NCBI RefSeq assembly: GCF_045862395.1
Contig: NZ_AP023087.1
Location: 4,154,001 to 4,218,000 of the forward strand
Direction of reading: 5' to 3'
DNA: 64,000 nucleotides
From: Marinicellulosiphila megalodicopiae
Lineage (GTDB): Bacteria; Pseudomonadota; Gammaproteobacteria; Pseudomonadales; Natronospirillaceae
The notes beneath the pieces were generated by a model. That model did no database searches. It saw only the letters and a list, made by a program, of their open reading frames with translations, and was not told the origin of the DNA. Every line of letters starts with the position of its first letter. Position 1 is the stretch's first letter. Made by a program: the position numbers and the translations under genes. Positions 18,316-26,480 of this stretch are shown here, in pieces.

Positions 18316-18444
18316 CTAACTGATCTGTTCCAAATCTATGGCATCTTGCGAGAGACTTTGTATTTCTCCTTGCAAGCTACCAAAGCGGGTAAAGTCGAAT
18401 GCTTCGAGTTTTATCTCTACGCTTTGGCTTTTTAATTTATCCAA
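18316..18444 (-). pseudogene. fragment of a HlyD-family membrane fusion protein
   Basis: One minus-strand frame reads VEIKLEAFDFTRFGSLQGEI followed by a QSLSQDAID segment. This matches the beta-barrel region of HlyD/type I secretion adaptor proteins (typically VKLEAFPFTRYGTLEGEV-SIS-DAI). Only about 42 codons remain before a TAG; the rest of the gene is missing on both sides. No transporter partners are nearby. It shows that this accessory stretch contains debris of larger genes. Confidence 0.55.
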
Positions 18445-18471
18445 TACTTTTAATTAACACAATCACAAAAA

Positions 18472-18493
18472 AAAGACCCCAAACGGAGTCTTT
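18472..18493 (-). terminator. orphan Rho-independent terminator
   Basis: On the minus strand AAAGACTCC pairs with GGGGTCTTT, and a run of eight T bases follows. No gene is visible upstream on that strand between 18494 and 19384. It may have belonged to a gene now lost, or it may end an unrecognised small transcript. The 1.2-kb gap around it (18133-19384) otherwise contains only repeats and the HlyD fragment. Confidence 0.6.
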
Positions 18494-18740
18494 AAAATTA
18501 TTTCATAAGTGTCGTGTAATTATTTTTTAATGTCAATTGCATTATAGAATGAACCTAAAATCAGCCTACAAGCCTCATTCTTAGGTTTTATTGAAATAAG
18601 GTATGAAACTGGTACTGAATTAAGGTTTGCATCAAATTAACCAAACGAGAATCATTATCACATTCAATACCTTTTATTAAATATGGCAACGCTTAATAAA
18701 TACTTTTTAGTTAATAACAATCAATTCTGATTGGTTATTT

Positions 18741-18780
18741 CAACAACTCTGACCCGAACGGCACTAAGCTAAGAAGCTTA
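18741..18780 (+). repeat. CTCTGACCC-family repeat, copy 3
   Basis: CAACAACTCTGACCC followed by GGCACTAAGCTAAGAAGCTT. It shares the CAACAACTCTGACCC core with 16781-16796, and its GGCACTAAGCTAAG part matches the inverted copy at 17589-17602. The following sequence (GGTCTGTAGACATG) also parallels GGCCTGTAGGCATG after copy 1. Confidence 0.55.
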
Positions 18781-18962
18781 ACTCCCAATATACGTGGTCT
18801 GTAGACATGTTATAAATTATCAAAACAGAGCTAATTGGCTCAGGCTGATTATAATCGAATTAACAAAGTACTTAAAATAGATACTTCTAAGAAATCACTT
18901 ATGAGAGTTAATAAAATATATTAGCAACTTTCTCTGTAAGCCCCGTAGTATAAGGGGTTATA

Positions 18963-18992
18963 GCTTAACTTAGTGCCATTCAACTCTGACCC
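18963..18992 (-). repeat. CTCTGACCC-family repeat, inverted copy 2
   Basis: GCTTAACTTAGTGCCATTCA followed by ACTCTGACCC; it is the reverse complement of 17572-17602 with few changes. The pair looks like terminal inverted repeats of a degenerate non-autonomous element, but no flanking target duplication could be confirmed by eye. Confidence 0.7.
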
Positions 18993-19384
18993 GCTTGAAT
19001 TTGGGTATTATGTTTTTTTTGGTAAAAAATATAATTGGGTTTGGGAAAAGTTATGATTTTAATGAGGAAATCGTTGTAGGCCATATACAGCCTGGGGTTA
19101 CAGTATTTAATTCTTAAGCTTAATGCTTAGAGAGCGTTTGTTGGCAAGTTAGCTTAAACGAAAGTTACTAAATAATTAACAGATAAAGAAAAGCCAGTGT
19201 TAACAGGCTTTGTAGAGAAGAATATTGGAAGTCATGGATTGTTTAGGGTGGATGTCCAAATAAATCAATTTGAAATTCCAGAGTCAATGAAATTCGAAAT
19301 ACTCAGAACATTTTTTGTTTCAGGACAATGTAAAGGATAGTACTATTCATAAAAGAATAAATATTAATTATGGGAATAGTTTAA

Positions 19385-20098
19385 ATGAATGACTTACTGA
19401 ACAAAATTGAAGCCTTAAAAAAATCAATTGTAATAGCTGGAACCGCATTACCAGTTCTTGCTATTCTCGCTTATTTTTCAGGCTGGCATTATGCTGCTGA
19501 ATATTTTTCAGAATTCAATATTAATCGTTCCAATATTTTATTTAATGATTACACTGTTTTCACACACTCTTTTTCGGTCATCACAGCATTACCTAAAATT
19601 TTATTTAATATGAAACTAGAAATTTCATTTTGGCTTATACCATTACTATTACTATTACTAGGACCTTACATCAAATTTAGAATTGAAAATAAATACGAAA
19701 AATTTAAGACTTACAGTCACATGTTATTAAAAATTTGGTCATGGTCATTATTATTAATCGCTACTTTTAATTGCTCACAACAAGCTGGACGATATTACGC
19801 TAATTCAGTTAAAAATGAAGCTGGCTATCGATCTGTAAATGTAATTTTCACAAAAGATTTTATGAGTGACCTTAAAGAGTATAACGGAAGTGATTGGACA
19901 TTAAATAGGAAGTTTTTATTTAAAAACTCTGCAAAAAATAATGCTCTTGGCTTAATTTGGAGAAATTCTAGTGAAACTATTTTGGCAATTTATGATTCAT
20001 CAGGGGATCCTGAAACTAATAATAAAATGGTCGAAGTTATAAGAATTGACAACAGTAATATATCAATGATTTTAAGTACGATTAAATTTGAGGATTGA
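19385..20098 (+). CDS. membrane protein, unknown function
   Basis: A 237-residue protein with three hydrophobic helices at about residues 14-36, 78-98 and 112-130, and a roughly 100-residue soluble C-terminal region. The ATG at 19385 is preceded by GGGAATAG. Its stop overlaps the leader of the next gene (start 20101), so the two are coupled. A defence-type or toxin function cannot be inferred from sequence alone. No family recognised. Confidence 0.55.
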   Translation: MNDLLNKIEALKKSIVIAGTALPVLAILAYFSGWHYAAEYFSEFNINRSNILFNDYTVFTHSFSVITALPKILFNMKLEISFWLIPLLLLLLGPYIKFRIENKYEKFKTYSHMLLKIWSWSLLLIATFNCSQQAGRYYANSVKNEAGYRSVNVIFTKDFMSDLKEYNGSDWTLNRKFLFKNSAKNNALGLIWRNSSETILAIYDSSGDPETNNKMVEVIRIDNSNISMILSTIKFED

Positions 20099-20100
20099 TT

Positions 20101-20838
20101 ATGAATAAATTAATAAATATTATGTTAATAATTACATTAAATATTGTTGTGCATGGTCAACTAAATGCTAAAAATTATTATGTACTGGATCATAACGATA
20201 TTCGAATAGGTTTAAAATACACCTCTGGTAAGTTTACAACCTCAGGAGAACTAGGGTATGACGACATTAATAAAAGAGATCTTTTTATTCCTTGCAGACA
20301 TAAAGACTTAACTCACGATGAATATAAAATCAAATTCAAACTCTTAAATTGCTCTAACGAACAATCAACATGGCCTGCTAATCTAGGCTTCACTTTAGAT
20401 ATGGACAAAGGAGTTAAGCTAGTATTGACAAATATAGAAGGCGGCTGTGCCACTTGTATAGAATCTCCATATGGAAATGAAGAAATAATCGACAAAGAAG
20501 AATTGGACTTTAAAATTGATAATAATATCCCAGAAAAGCTAATTAATAATCCAGACTTAATTATAACTATCGATGAATTTGAAGATTTTTTGAAAGACAG
20601 TAAAAGTGAAAGTAAATACGCTATTAAAACCCCTGACGATCTTAAGTTGATTAGTATGTATATTCACTTCTTAGGTATCACTGATATAGACGATGAAAGA
20701 TTAAAGGGAATTAATATAAACCCAGTTCATTTAGAAAGAATATTCCCAGGCCAAACTATTGATATACAAATTCCGATCAGGCAAAACGAAAATCAACTTC
20801 AAGAAATGATCAATTTTGAACCCAGTATTACACCTTAA
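20101..20838 (+). CDS. exported protein, unknown function
   Basis: A 245-residue protein with a cleavable signal peptide (hydrophobic core ILMLIITLNIVV-like, ending near Ala-25). The mature part carries four cysteines in two pairs (CRHK...LLNC; GGCATC) and an acidic C-terminal half. GAGG eight bases before the ATG at 20101 supports the start, two bases after the stop of the membrane protein gene. The pair forms a two-gene operon ending in a strong terminator at 20888. Function unknown. Confidence 0.55.
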   Translation: MNKLINIMLIITLNIVVHGQLNAKNYYVLDHNDIRIGLKYTSGKFTTSGELGYDDINKRDLFIPCRHKDLTHDEYKIKFKLLNCSNEQSTWPANLGFTLDMDKGVKLVLTNIEGGCATCIESPYGNEEIIDKEELDFKIDNNIPEKLINNPDLIITIDEFEDFLKDSKSESKYAIKTPDDLKLISMYIHFLGITDIDDERLKGININPVHLERIFPGQTIDIQIPIRQNENQLQEMINFEPSITP

Positions 20839-20887
20839 AGACTTCAAAATTAAGTCAGAAATACAGATCCCTAATTAAAATTAATTT

Positions 20888-20925
20888 AGCTGTTTCAACA
20901 CTTGCATTGAAACAGCTATTTATTT
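20888..20925 (+). terminator. Rho-independent terminator of the 19385-20838 operon
   Basis: An 11-bp perfect stem, AGCTGTTTCAA (20888-20898) with TTGAAACAGCT (20907-20917), is followed by ATTTATTTT. It lies 50 bp after the last stop codon. Confidence 0.8.
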
Positions 20926-21083
20926 TGATGCTATATAATTTACTTTTAATTCCAACTTTTCTCTCTCAAAATAACCTTATAGAAAAAGAAATATTTAGAG
21001 TGTAACTTATACGACTTATAAGCTAAAACCCTCATTTAATTTAGCTATTCAATAATTATCACTACAACTATTAGCATATCCAG

Positions 21084-21674
21084 TTAAGGTTCATATCCAG
21101 TTAGATCACCGACAACATCATAAATATGTAATCTTTCATCATTACTCATATCTCCTGGGTTAGATCCTGGCTCACCTTCAGGAACTACCATACCGAAGAA
21201 ATCCAAATAATGATGCTTCCAATAATCATGTATTTCACCAGTTTCAATATCTCTAAAGCTCATTGGAGACTCTTTAAAGAAATCAGCACCTCCATTAGCA
21301 TATTTAAACATATCAACAATTAATTCTGTACAATAAAGTGCAGACTCATCAGTTAGATAACGATGATCATATGGCACATTCCTTTGCCTCAAACCATATG
21401 TAAATGCTTTATCGAGTAGATATTGATATTCTTCTTTAAGCCTTCCAACTATGTACCTAGGGTTCTTAGTACCATACCAAGATCTCTTAAGATAAATGTT
21501 GATATTAGTAAGCCTTACTTCAGGCGGAAAAGCCTCCAAAACAAATTTTCCATGTTGATTCTCAATAACTATACCAACATGATTAACTCTTGCCCCTTTA
21601 TACCCTTTTGTTACTGAGCCGATTGCATTAGTTGCCTCACCTAATTGGGTAAAAATAATATCTCCACTTTTCAT
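21084..21674 (-). CDS. YiiX/YebB-like permuted papain-fold protein (NlpC/P60 clan)
   Basis: A 196-residue protein with the layout of circularly permuted NlpC/P60 enzymes: the GDIIFTQ start, catalytic His in NHVGIVIE (about residue 32), and catalytic Cys in ALYCTELIVDMF (about residue 115). Family members hydrolyse peptide or acyl bonds and some act on lipids; the substrate here is unknown. No signal peptide is visible, so it should act in the cytoplasm. GAGAGTC precedes the ATG at 21674. It stands alone on the minus strand. Confidence 0.75.
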   Translation of the reverse strand: MKSGDIIFTQLGEATNAIGSVTKGYKGARVNHVGIVIENQHGKFVLEAFPPEVRLTNINIYLKRSWYGTKNPRYIVGRLKEEYQYLLDKAFTYGLRQRNVPYDHRYLTDESALYCTELIVDMFKYANGGADFFKESPMSFRDIETGEIHDYWKHHYLDFFGMVVPEGEPGSNPGDMSNDERLHIYDVVGDLTGYEP

Positions 21675-21810
21675 ATAGACTCTCTTTTTTTAATATCAAT
21701 TTAATTTAGGGTTGTGAGAATAAATTCATTTAGCCACATTACAAATAAACCGCGCAAAAGGAGGGGGGGTTGCGTCGGTGTAATTAGCTTTATATTCTGG
21801 ATGATGTGAT

Positions 21811-22077
21811 CTATACCTCTGTTTCTTCATTAACACTCTCAAATGTAGACCAAGAGTTATTCATAAATAATATTTGCTGATTTTTATCTGAATTATTCTT
21901 GGAAGCATTTATTGCATGATTAATTGCTTCGTCAAGTTTGCCTTTTGCATATGGATTAGTATTTAAACTTACTGAAAGAAATCTCAATCTAGAAATATTA
22001 TTTTTTGCATCTACTTTTGAAAGGGGTTCACTGATATCTTCAAGAAGTTGTTCAATCTCTTCAATTTTATTAATCAT
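21811..22077 (-). CDS. small acidic hypothetical protein
   Basis: An 88-residue, largely helical protein (MINKIEEIEQLLEDI start) without signal or membrane segments. AAGGT upstream supports the ATG at 22077. No family is recognised. It lies between the YiiX-like gene and a 163-bp inverted-repeat element. Confidence 0.4.
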   Translation of the reverse strand: MINKIEEIEQLLEDISEPLSKVDAKNNISRLRFLSVSLNTNPYAKGKLDEAINHAINASKNNSDKNQQILFMNNSWSTFESVNEETEV

Positions 22078-22107
22078 GTAATACCTTTTTTATGAAGAAT
22101 ATAACGA

Positions 22108-22270
22108 GGCTGTAGAAAAATTAACTTTGTTCAACCCACTATTAATTTGTTTATTTTATGGACTAAAAATAGCCCTGTATTTTAAATTCTAGATAGGTAG
22201 TGTCACTAAAAAAAATATTTCAATATACCCTCAGCAGCTAGATTTTCAAGGTTTTAATTTTTCTACAGCC
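22108..22270. mobile_element. 163-bp MITE-like element with perfect 17-bp TIRs
   Basis: GGCTGTAGAAAAATTAA at 22108-22124 is repeated exactly in inverted orientation at 22254-22270. The 129 bp between contain no ORF. This is the signature of a miniature inverted-repeat element mobilised in trans by a DDE transposase. GGCTGT-type ends occur in several IS families, so I cannot name one. No clear target-site duplication is seen. The rest of the gap 22078-22688 shows only a hairpin at about 22619-22650 (CTGAATATTT / AAATATTCAG). Confidence 0.7.
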
Positions 22271-22688
22271 AGAACGCAACAATAAGTGGCAAATAATACT
22301 TGGCTATAATCTACTGTGAGGAACGAAAATCAACCAAGTGTTAGATTACCTTGTATAAAGCCAGTAATGTGATACGCTTAAACAACATTTTTTAAAGCAT
22401 ATCAATAGACTTCTTGCCATATATGGAGATAAATTGATAAATTTCAAGGCATAAGACACCCACTAAAATAAATTTATCTAGTTATTATTGTATCCCTGAA
22501 TGCACCTAATTTACCAAACCTAAGGCTCAGATTCGTATATATTGTTTATACAAAAAAATATAAATCGTTTTAAGCATAAATTTACGAAAAGAGATCTACC
22601 TACTAGGTATCTTATAGCCTGAATATTTGACACACATAAATATTCAGCTATATTTTCTCGTACCATTTTTCAATAAGGATAATATTGA

Positions 22689-22919
22689 ATGCTAACCGAG
22701 ACAGTCACGCTTGATCAACAAATCCAATCTATTACTTTAATAATTAATAAAAAAAGAAATCAGTTATTCAGAACGCCCTATGCGGGTGACATCATTACTG
22801 AGATGGATTGGAAGTCATACATTCCTGATATCGAAATCAGCGAAAGCATTGGCGAAATGAAACAATCGATTAAATCTCTTGAACGCCAATTAGCCCAACT
22901 AATAAATAAGATTAACTGA
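22689..22919 (+). CDS. small coiled-coil-like hypothetical protein
   Basis: A 76-residue protein, helical at both ends (a C-terminal EMKQSIKSLERQLAQLINKI heptad-like run). AAGGATA lies upstream of the ATG at 22689. It has no signal or membrane segment and no recognised family. It precedes the structured non-coding stretch at 22954-23594. Confidence 0.4.
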   Translation: MLTETVTLDQQIQSITLIINKKRNQLFRTPYAGDIITEMDWKSYIPDIEISESIGEMKQSIKSLERQLAQLINKIN

Positions 22920-22953
22920 GCTAAAGGTTCACACAAACTCTAATTATTCTTTA

Positions 22954-22991
22954 TAAAGGAGGTGATACTAAATAAAGTATCTATTATCACC
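22954..22991 (+). other. perfect Shine-Dalgarno string sequestered in a hairpin
   Basis: TAAAGGAGGTGAT (22954-22966) is fully complementary to the 3' end of 16S rRNA but has no start codon at usual spacing. Its GGTGATA part pairs with TATCACC at 22985-22991, and ACCTCC near 23018 could pair with GGAGGT. It may be a translation-related regulatory RNA element or chance. No ORF of note follows. Confidence 0.3.
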
Positions 22992-23190
22992 TATCAACAA
23001 AGCATTTAAATTATAAAAAAACCTCCCCCAATAGCTTAAGTATCATTATTACTCGCTTTATGAACAATATGATTAAATGAAATCTTGTTCCATTTTTATT
23101 GAATTTTCGTATTTCATTAAATAATTGCAACAAGACTATTATTAATCTCAATACAATTAAAATTATCGTTAGTTTATTCACGATTAATTA

Positions 23191-23594
23191 TTACTCCAGA
23201 GTAACGCGCACATGAAAACACCCAATATAAGTAAAAGGTGTAGAAGTACGCTTTGTTTAATTATTTACCGGCTGAATACCGATAGCCAAAGAAAGGAAAG
23301 AGCGTTTTGCTCAAGTTATGATTCTACTTATGTGTAGTTGAATAACTACACGGGAATCAAACAAAGTTCTTACTAAGAACTTACTGTGCTGCACTGCATC
23401 CTAGCCTATGTTGCATTGCTAGTTTTATACAGTGCATACCCATTGCATATAACTACTTCCCTCAATAGGTAACCCTTTGTACTGCTATAACCCTCCTTCC
23501 AACTAGGTTTGTGATGCATGTCCTTGGCATATAGCTACTATCCTCAATAGGCAACCCATTGTGCTGGTAGATAACTACCTTCTCCCGACTATCT
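23191..23594. other. structured non-coding region with stacked hairpins and a duplicated 40-mer
   Basis: Five hairpins follow each other: TTACTC/GAGTAA (23191-23204), GGCT/AGCC (23270-23287), GAGC/GCTC (23300-23312), a nested GATTC/GAATC plus GTGTAGTT/AACTACAC (23320-23358), and AAGTTCTT/AAGAACTT (23364-23382). A 40-nt unit beginning GCATATARCTACT then occurs at 23445-23484 and 23527-23566 (34 of 40 identical, period 82). There is no ORF over 22920-23753. The region is visibly less AT-rich than its flanks. It may be a structured RNA lying upstream of the gene pair at 23754-25333. No known RNA family is recognised. Confidence 0.45.
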
Positions 23595-23753
23595 TAAATT
23601 TGAAACAACAATTTTAATTAGTCTCGTGCTGATAGGATTTATTAATTTCAATAATTGAGCATCTAAAACCCTATAAAGTATTTTCATTCAGATGCTGACG
23701 AATATTTAGAAGTTGTTATTATTTGATTCACTATTAAAAATGAGAACAAGAAC

Positions 23754-24527
23754 ATGAATGAAATAGAATATTGTGAAGAGGTTATTAAGTCTGAATTAGA
23801 ATATAATCGACTTAAAGAAATATGGCCCTCCTGGTATCCAGTGATGGAGAGAATGTTAGATAACCGTTTAGAAATGAGTATTGTTTACAAAGAGATAGTG
23901 AATAAATACGGTTATCCTCGGAAAATTGAAAATGATTCAGTGTGGATTCTTTTTGAAGTTTTATGGCAATCCAAAAATGAATTCTCGCAAAAAAACATCC
24001 AATCAATAAAAGATACAAGCAAAGAGCTTTCAAAAATACATGACAAAATAATCCAGTCGTCACGTGATTTATGCGCAGCACTTGAAAGGCAAGCCGAAAT
24101 ATTGGACACCGATGATTTTCGACCGGTTAATCGACTTGACGCTCCTGGTTTAATTGATTCGTCAGGTATGAAAGTTGATCGTTATGGGTTTGTTCAGCCA
24201 TCAATGACCAAGCTCTTTGGGGAGTATGATATTTGCTATTGGCCCTCAGTAATAAATTTAGTAGAAGGAATAGCTGAATTTCAGGAAAACGAACTTCAAC
24301 CGCAACAACTCACCCTAATTGATGAAGTAGAGTCTGGGCGAAAGTCGCTTTTTAAAGATTTTGTCTTATTACTAGACGATTGCATAACTTCAAATAGATA
24401 TATTAAAGGGGAATTCCAGTTTTCAAATAACGCCATGGCTAATCTAATCAATGTCGTTTTGGACTTACCACCTGAGACTTTAGCGACACCGGAGGTGGTT
24501 AAGAATATTAGGCATAAATATAAGTAA
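23754..24527 (+). CDS. hypothetical helical protein upstream of a HEPN-like gene
   Basis: A 257-residue soluble protein, mostly helical and charged, with a possible coiled coil at residues 85-120 (IKDTSKELSKIHDKIIQSS). It has a Pro/Asp-rich middle and an LPPETLATPEVVKNI tail. No family recognised. It is followed 95 bp later, on the same strand, by a protein with a HEPN-like motif, and is preceded by the structured non-coding region. The three may form one unit; this is inferred only from neighbourhood. Confidence 0.5.
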   Translation: MNEIEYCEEVIKSELEYNRLKEIWPSWYPVMERMLDNRLEMSIVYKEIVNKYGYPRKIENDSVWILFEVLWQSKNEFSQKNIQSIKDTSKELSKIHDKIIQSSRDLCAALERQAEILDTDDFRPVNRLDAPGLIDSSGMKVDRYGFVQPSMTKLFGEYDICYWPSVINLVEGIAEFQENELQPQQLTLIDEVESGRKSLFKDFVLLLDDCITSNRYIKGEFQFSNNAMANLINVVLDLPPETLATPEVVKNIRHKYK

Positions 24528-24622
24528 GCTTAAACTCAATAATAAAAATCGAGCTTTTGATTGATTCTTTATTTATGGAGTATAGTACTTCCTTTATTGG
24601 TAGGCATGGAAAAGGAACAACA

Positions 24623-25333
24623 ATGAATCTTAAAGAAACTATCAAGGGTATTACAAATTGGGCGCAGACATTCCCAAAAGAAAGAACTGATAACATGGTT
24701 CTGCTGACTAAACTAGCCGTTGAAAAAGGTTGGTACCTCAATGAGGTTTTTCTATTTTCCATTTTACGAGACGGTCAAGTTGATGATTTAGATTGCTTAC
24801 TGCAAGAATGCATACTTGATGAATGGGATGAATATTGGGCAATGATAATTAAGATGTCTCCTGACCGAGAGCACATTTTAACAGAAGCAAAATCCGCATT
24901 TGACAGCGAGATGTATAGTGCGGCTATTCACCTACTTTTTAGCCAAGCCGATGGGGTTTTCTATGACAAATTTGCCAAGAATTTATTTACAAACCGAGGA
25001 GATGTTGCCAAGTTGGAATTTGGTGGGCACTTAACCGATTTAATTTCCCGAGATTCATGGGAATCTTTGGCTGAGCAATACAAGGATGCATCCATATTTA
25101 GAAGGATGTATAACGAAGTGTATAAAGAAGGCTTTTCCGTCAAAGGCACAGACCTCGTGAAAAAAACAGACAGTATTCTTAACGAGGAAAATCTTATGAT
25201 TCCCAATAGGCATGGTGTTTTGCATGGTATACATAAGAATTACGGTTCGAAACTAAATGCCCTTAAGTGCTTCAGCCTTTTACTTTTTGTAGTGTATGCA
25301 ATATTTGGTGACGAAATTTATGAGGATATTTAA
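24623..25333 (+). CDS. HEPN-like protein with C-terminal R-x4-H motif
   Basis: A 236-residue protein. The C-terminal part reads IPNRHGVLHGIHKNYGSK and LNALKCFSLLLFVVYA. The R196-x4-H201 spacing in a helical context is the HEPN ribonuclease motif, and the NRH-x-LHG wording recurs in uncharacterised defence-associated HEPN-like proteins. HEPN RNases act in toxin-antitoxin and abortive infection systems; activity here is inferred. The ATG at 24623 is preferred over upstream in-frame starts because of AAAGGA seven bases upstream. Confidence 0.5.
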   Translation: MNLKETIKGITNWAQTFPKERTDNMVLLTKLAVEKGWYLNEVFLFSILRDGQVDDLDCLLQECILDEWDEYWAMIIKMSPDREHILTEAKSAFDSEMYSAAIHLLFSQADGVFYDKFAKNLFTNRGDVAKLEFGGHLTDLISRDSWESLAEQYKDASIFRRMYNEVYKEGFSVKGTDLVKKTDSILNEENLMIPNRHGVLHGIHKNYGSKLNALKCFSLLLFVVYAIFGDEIYEDI

Positions 25334-25547
25334 AAACGTATTTTTCGAATTGATTTTCAACCAACATTAATGATGGGTTGATATAAACGCCTTTCCATTT
25401 TCCTATAGTTATTTATGAGAATGAATATTGTTTCTAAAAATTATCGAACTCTTTCACAATTTTTTTAAAGAGAGTTAATTTCTGTTTAAATCACACTTCA
25501 ATATTCATTGACTTAAGCTAGCTTAAAAGTTTTATGAAAAAGATAAT

Positions 25548-25568
25548 GCGCCAATATTATATTGGCGC
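25548..25568. terminator. bidirectional hairpin between convergent genes
   Basis: GCGCCAATA (25548-25556) pairs with TATTGGCGC (25560-25568). On the minus strand ATTATCTTTTT follows. It ends the gene at 25580-25867 and could also end the HEPN-like transcript arriving from the left. Confidence 0.6.
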
Positions 25569-25579
25569 TATTGTGAGAT

Positions 25580-25867
25580 TTAGTCCCAGCGATGCGCAGT
25601 CACACTTACATTAGTAAGCATTCCGTAGGACACTATAAAATATGCTTCTTCACTTTCAATATAGGCCACTTTGGTATTTTGCCCCTCTGAAACTGTAGAC
25701 ACAGATAAATTTTTAAAATCAGTTGCTTCAGTAAAATGCATACCTAGCTTAGGTACTGCTGCGTTTACTATTTCCACAACCTCAGACTCAGTCCAAGACA
25801 TATTTTCAGAAGCTGGGATTTTTACTACATCCGTATTCAGGATGACGTTGCTAGTATCTAAATTCAT
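25580..25867 (-). CDS. small hypothetical protein
   Basis: A 95-residue soluble protein with a DVVKIPASENMSWTESEVVE segment; no family recognised. GTGAG upstream of the ATG at 25867 and the terminator just after the stop support expression. Confidence 0.45.
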   Translation of the reverse strand: MNLDTSNVILNTDVVKIPASENMSWTESEVVEIVNAAVPKLGMHFTEATDFKNLSVSTVSEGQNTKVAYIESEEAYFIVSYGMLTNVSVTAHRWD

Positions 25868-26056
25868 AAATATCTCACTTAGTTCACAAAATGAAGATGT
25901 AATGTAATTATTTATTTAATGACTGTCAAAGACACATAACAATCCTGTTCAGGAAATATTCAGGTATTAGATAAGGGTTCAAGTCAGTTGTTCCACAATA
26001 CTATTTATAAAAAAGTACCATGTAGCAAGCGACAGGCCTTTTCTTTTTTGTTTTTT

Positions 26057-26070
26057 TCAACGCCTCTGAC
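26057..26070 (+). repeat. CTCTGACCC-family repeat, copy next to HNH remnant
   Basis: TTCAACGCCTCTGACCC-type sequence at about 26056-26072. It directly precedes a 5'-truncated HNH gene, like the copy at 17572 that cuts off a membrane-protein fragment. The repeat may mark insertion or deletion junctions. Confidence 0.45.
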
Positions 26071-26082
26071 CCACTGGAATTA

Positions 26083-26313
26083 ATGCAGGTGATAGGTGGC
26101 CTCTGTCAATTATGTAATGTATACGGTCCATTTAAAACGAAAAACAACACATATATTTTAGAAATGCATCATATTATTTGGCTGCCCAATGGTGGTGTAG
26201 ATGAACCTTGCAATACGATTGGAGTACGCTCCAATTGCCATCGAAAGATGCATCACTTGTCATTACCTCAGGATATTGCAAAACTAAAAAAAGTGAATCA
26301 CCTAAAAAACTAG
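26083..26313 (+). pseudogene. 5'-truncated HNH endonuclease domain
   Basis: The 76 codons read GGLCQLCNVYGPF, then LEMHHIIWLPNGGVDEPCN and SNCHRKMH. These are the Cys-x2-Cys, His-His and Asn-Cys-His-x3-His elements of McrA-like HNH nucleases. Whole proteins of this type carry an N-terminal DNA-binding part (about 200 residues more), absent here, and no ribosome-binding site precedes the apparent ATG. The sequence begins right after a CTCTGACCC repeat. I read it as a remnant of a restriction-type nuclease, though the domain itself looks intact. Confidence 0.55.
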
Positions 26314-26480
26314 TTGCATAATCGATCTTTTAATTGATATTATTCCATCGCTTATCTAAGCATGCTTGTCGACATAGCAAACCTGAATTGGAAGATGATA
26401 CAAAAAATTAACCCTCTTTTTTACTTTTTTGAGTAAATTATTTTGAGTCGGCACATAAATAATTTATTTCGGAGAAGATT

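Noticed and set aside
23445..23566. Two 40-mers considered as a mini CRISPR array
   Set aside because: The units differ at six positions and the interval also shows partial similarity, unlike CRISPR repeats with unrelated spacers; there are no cas genes.
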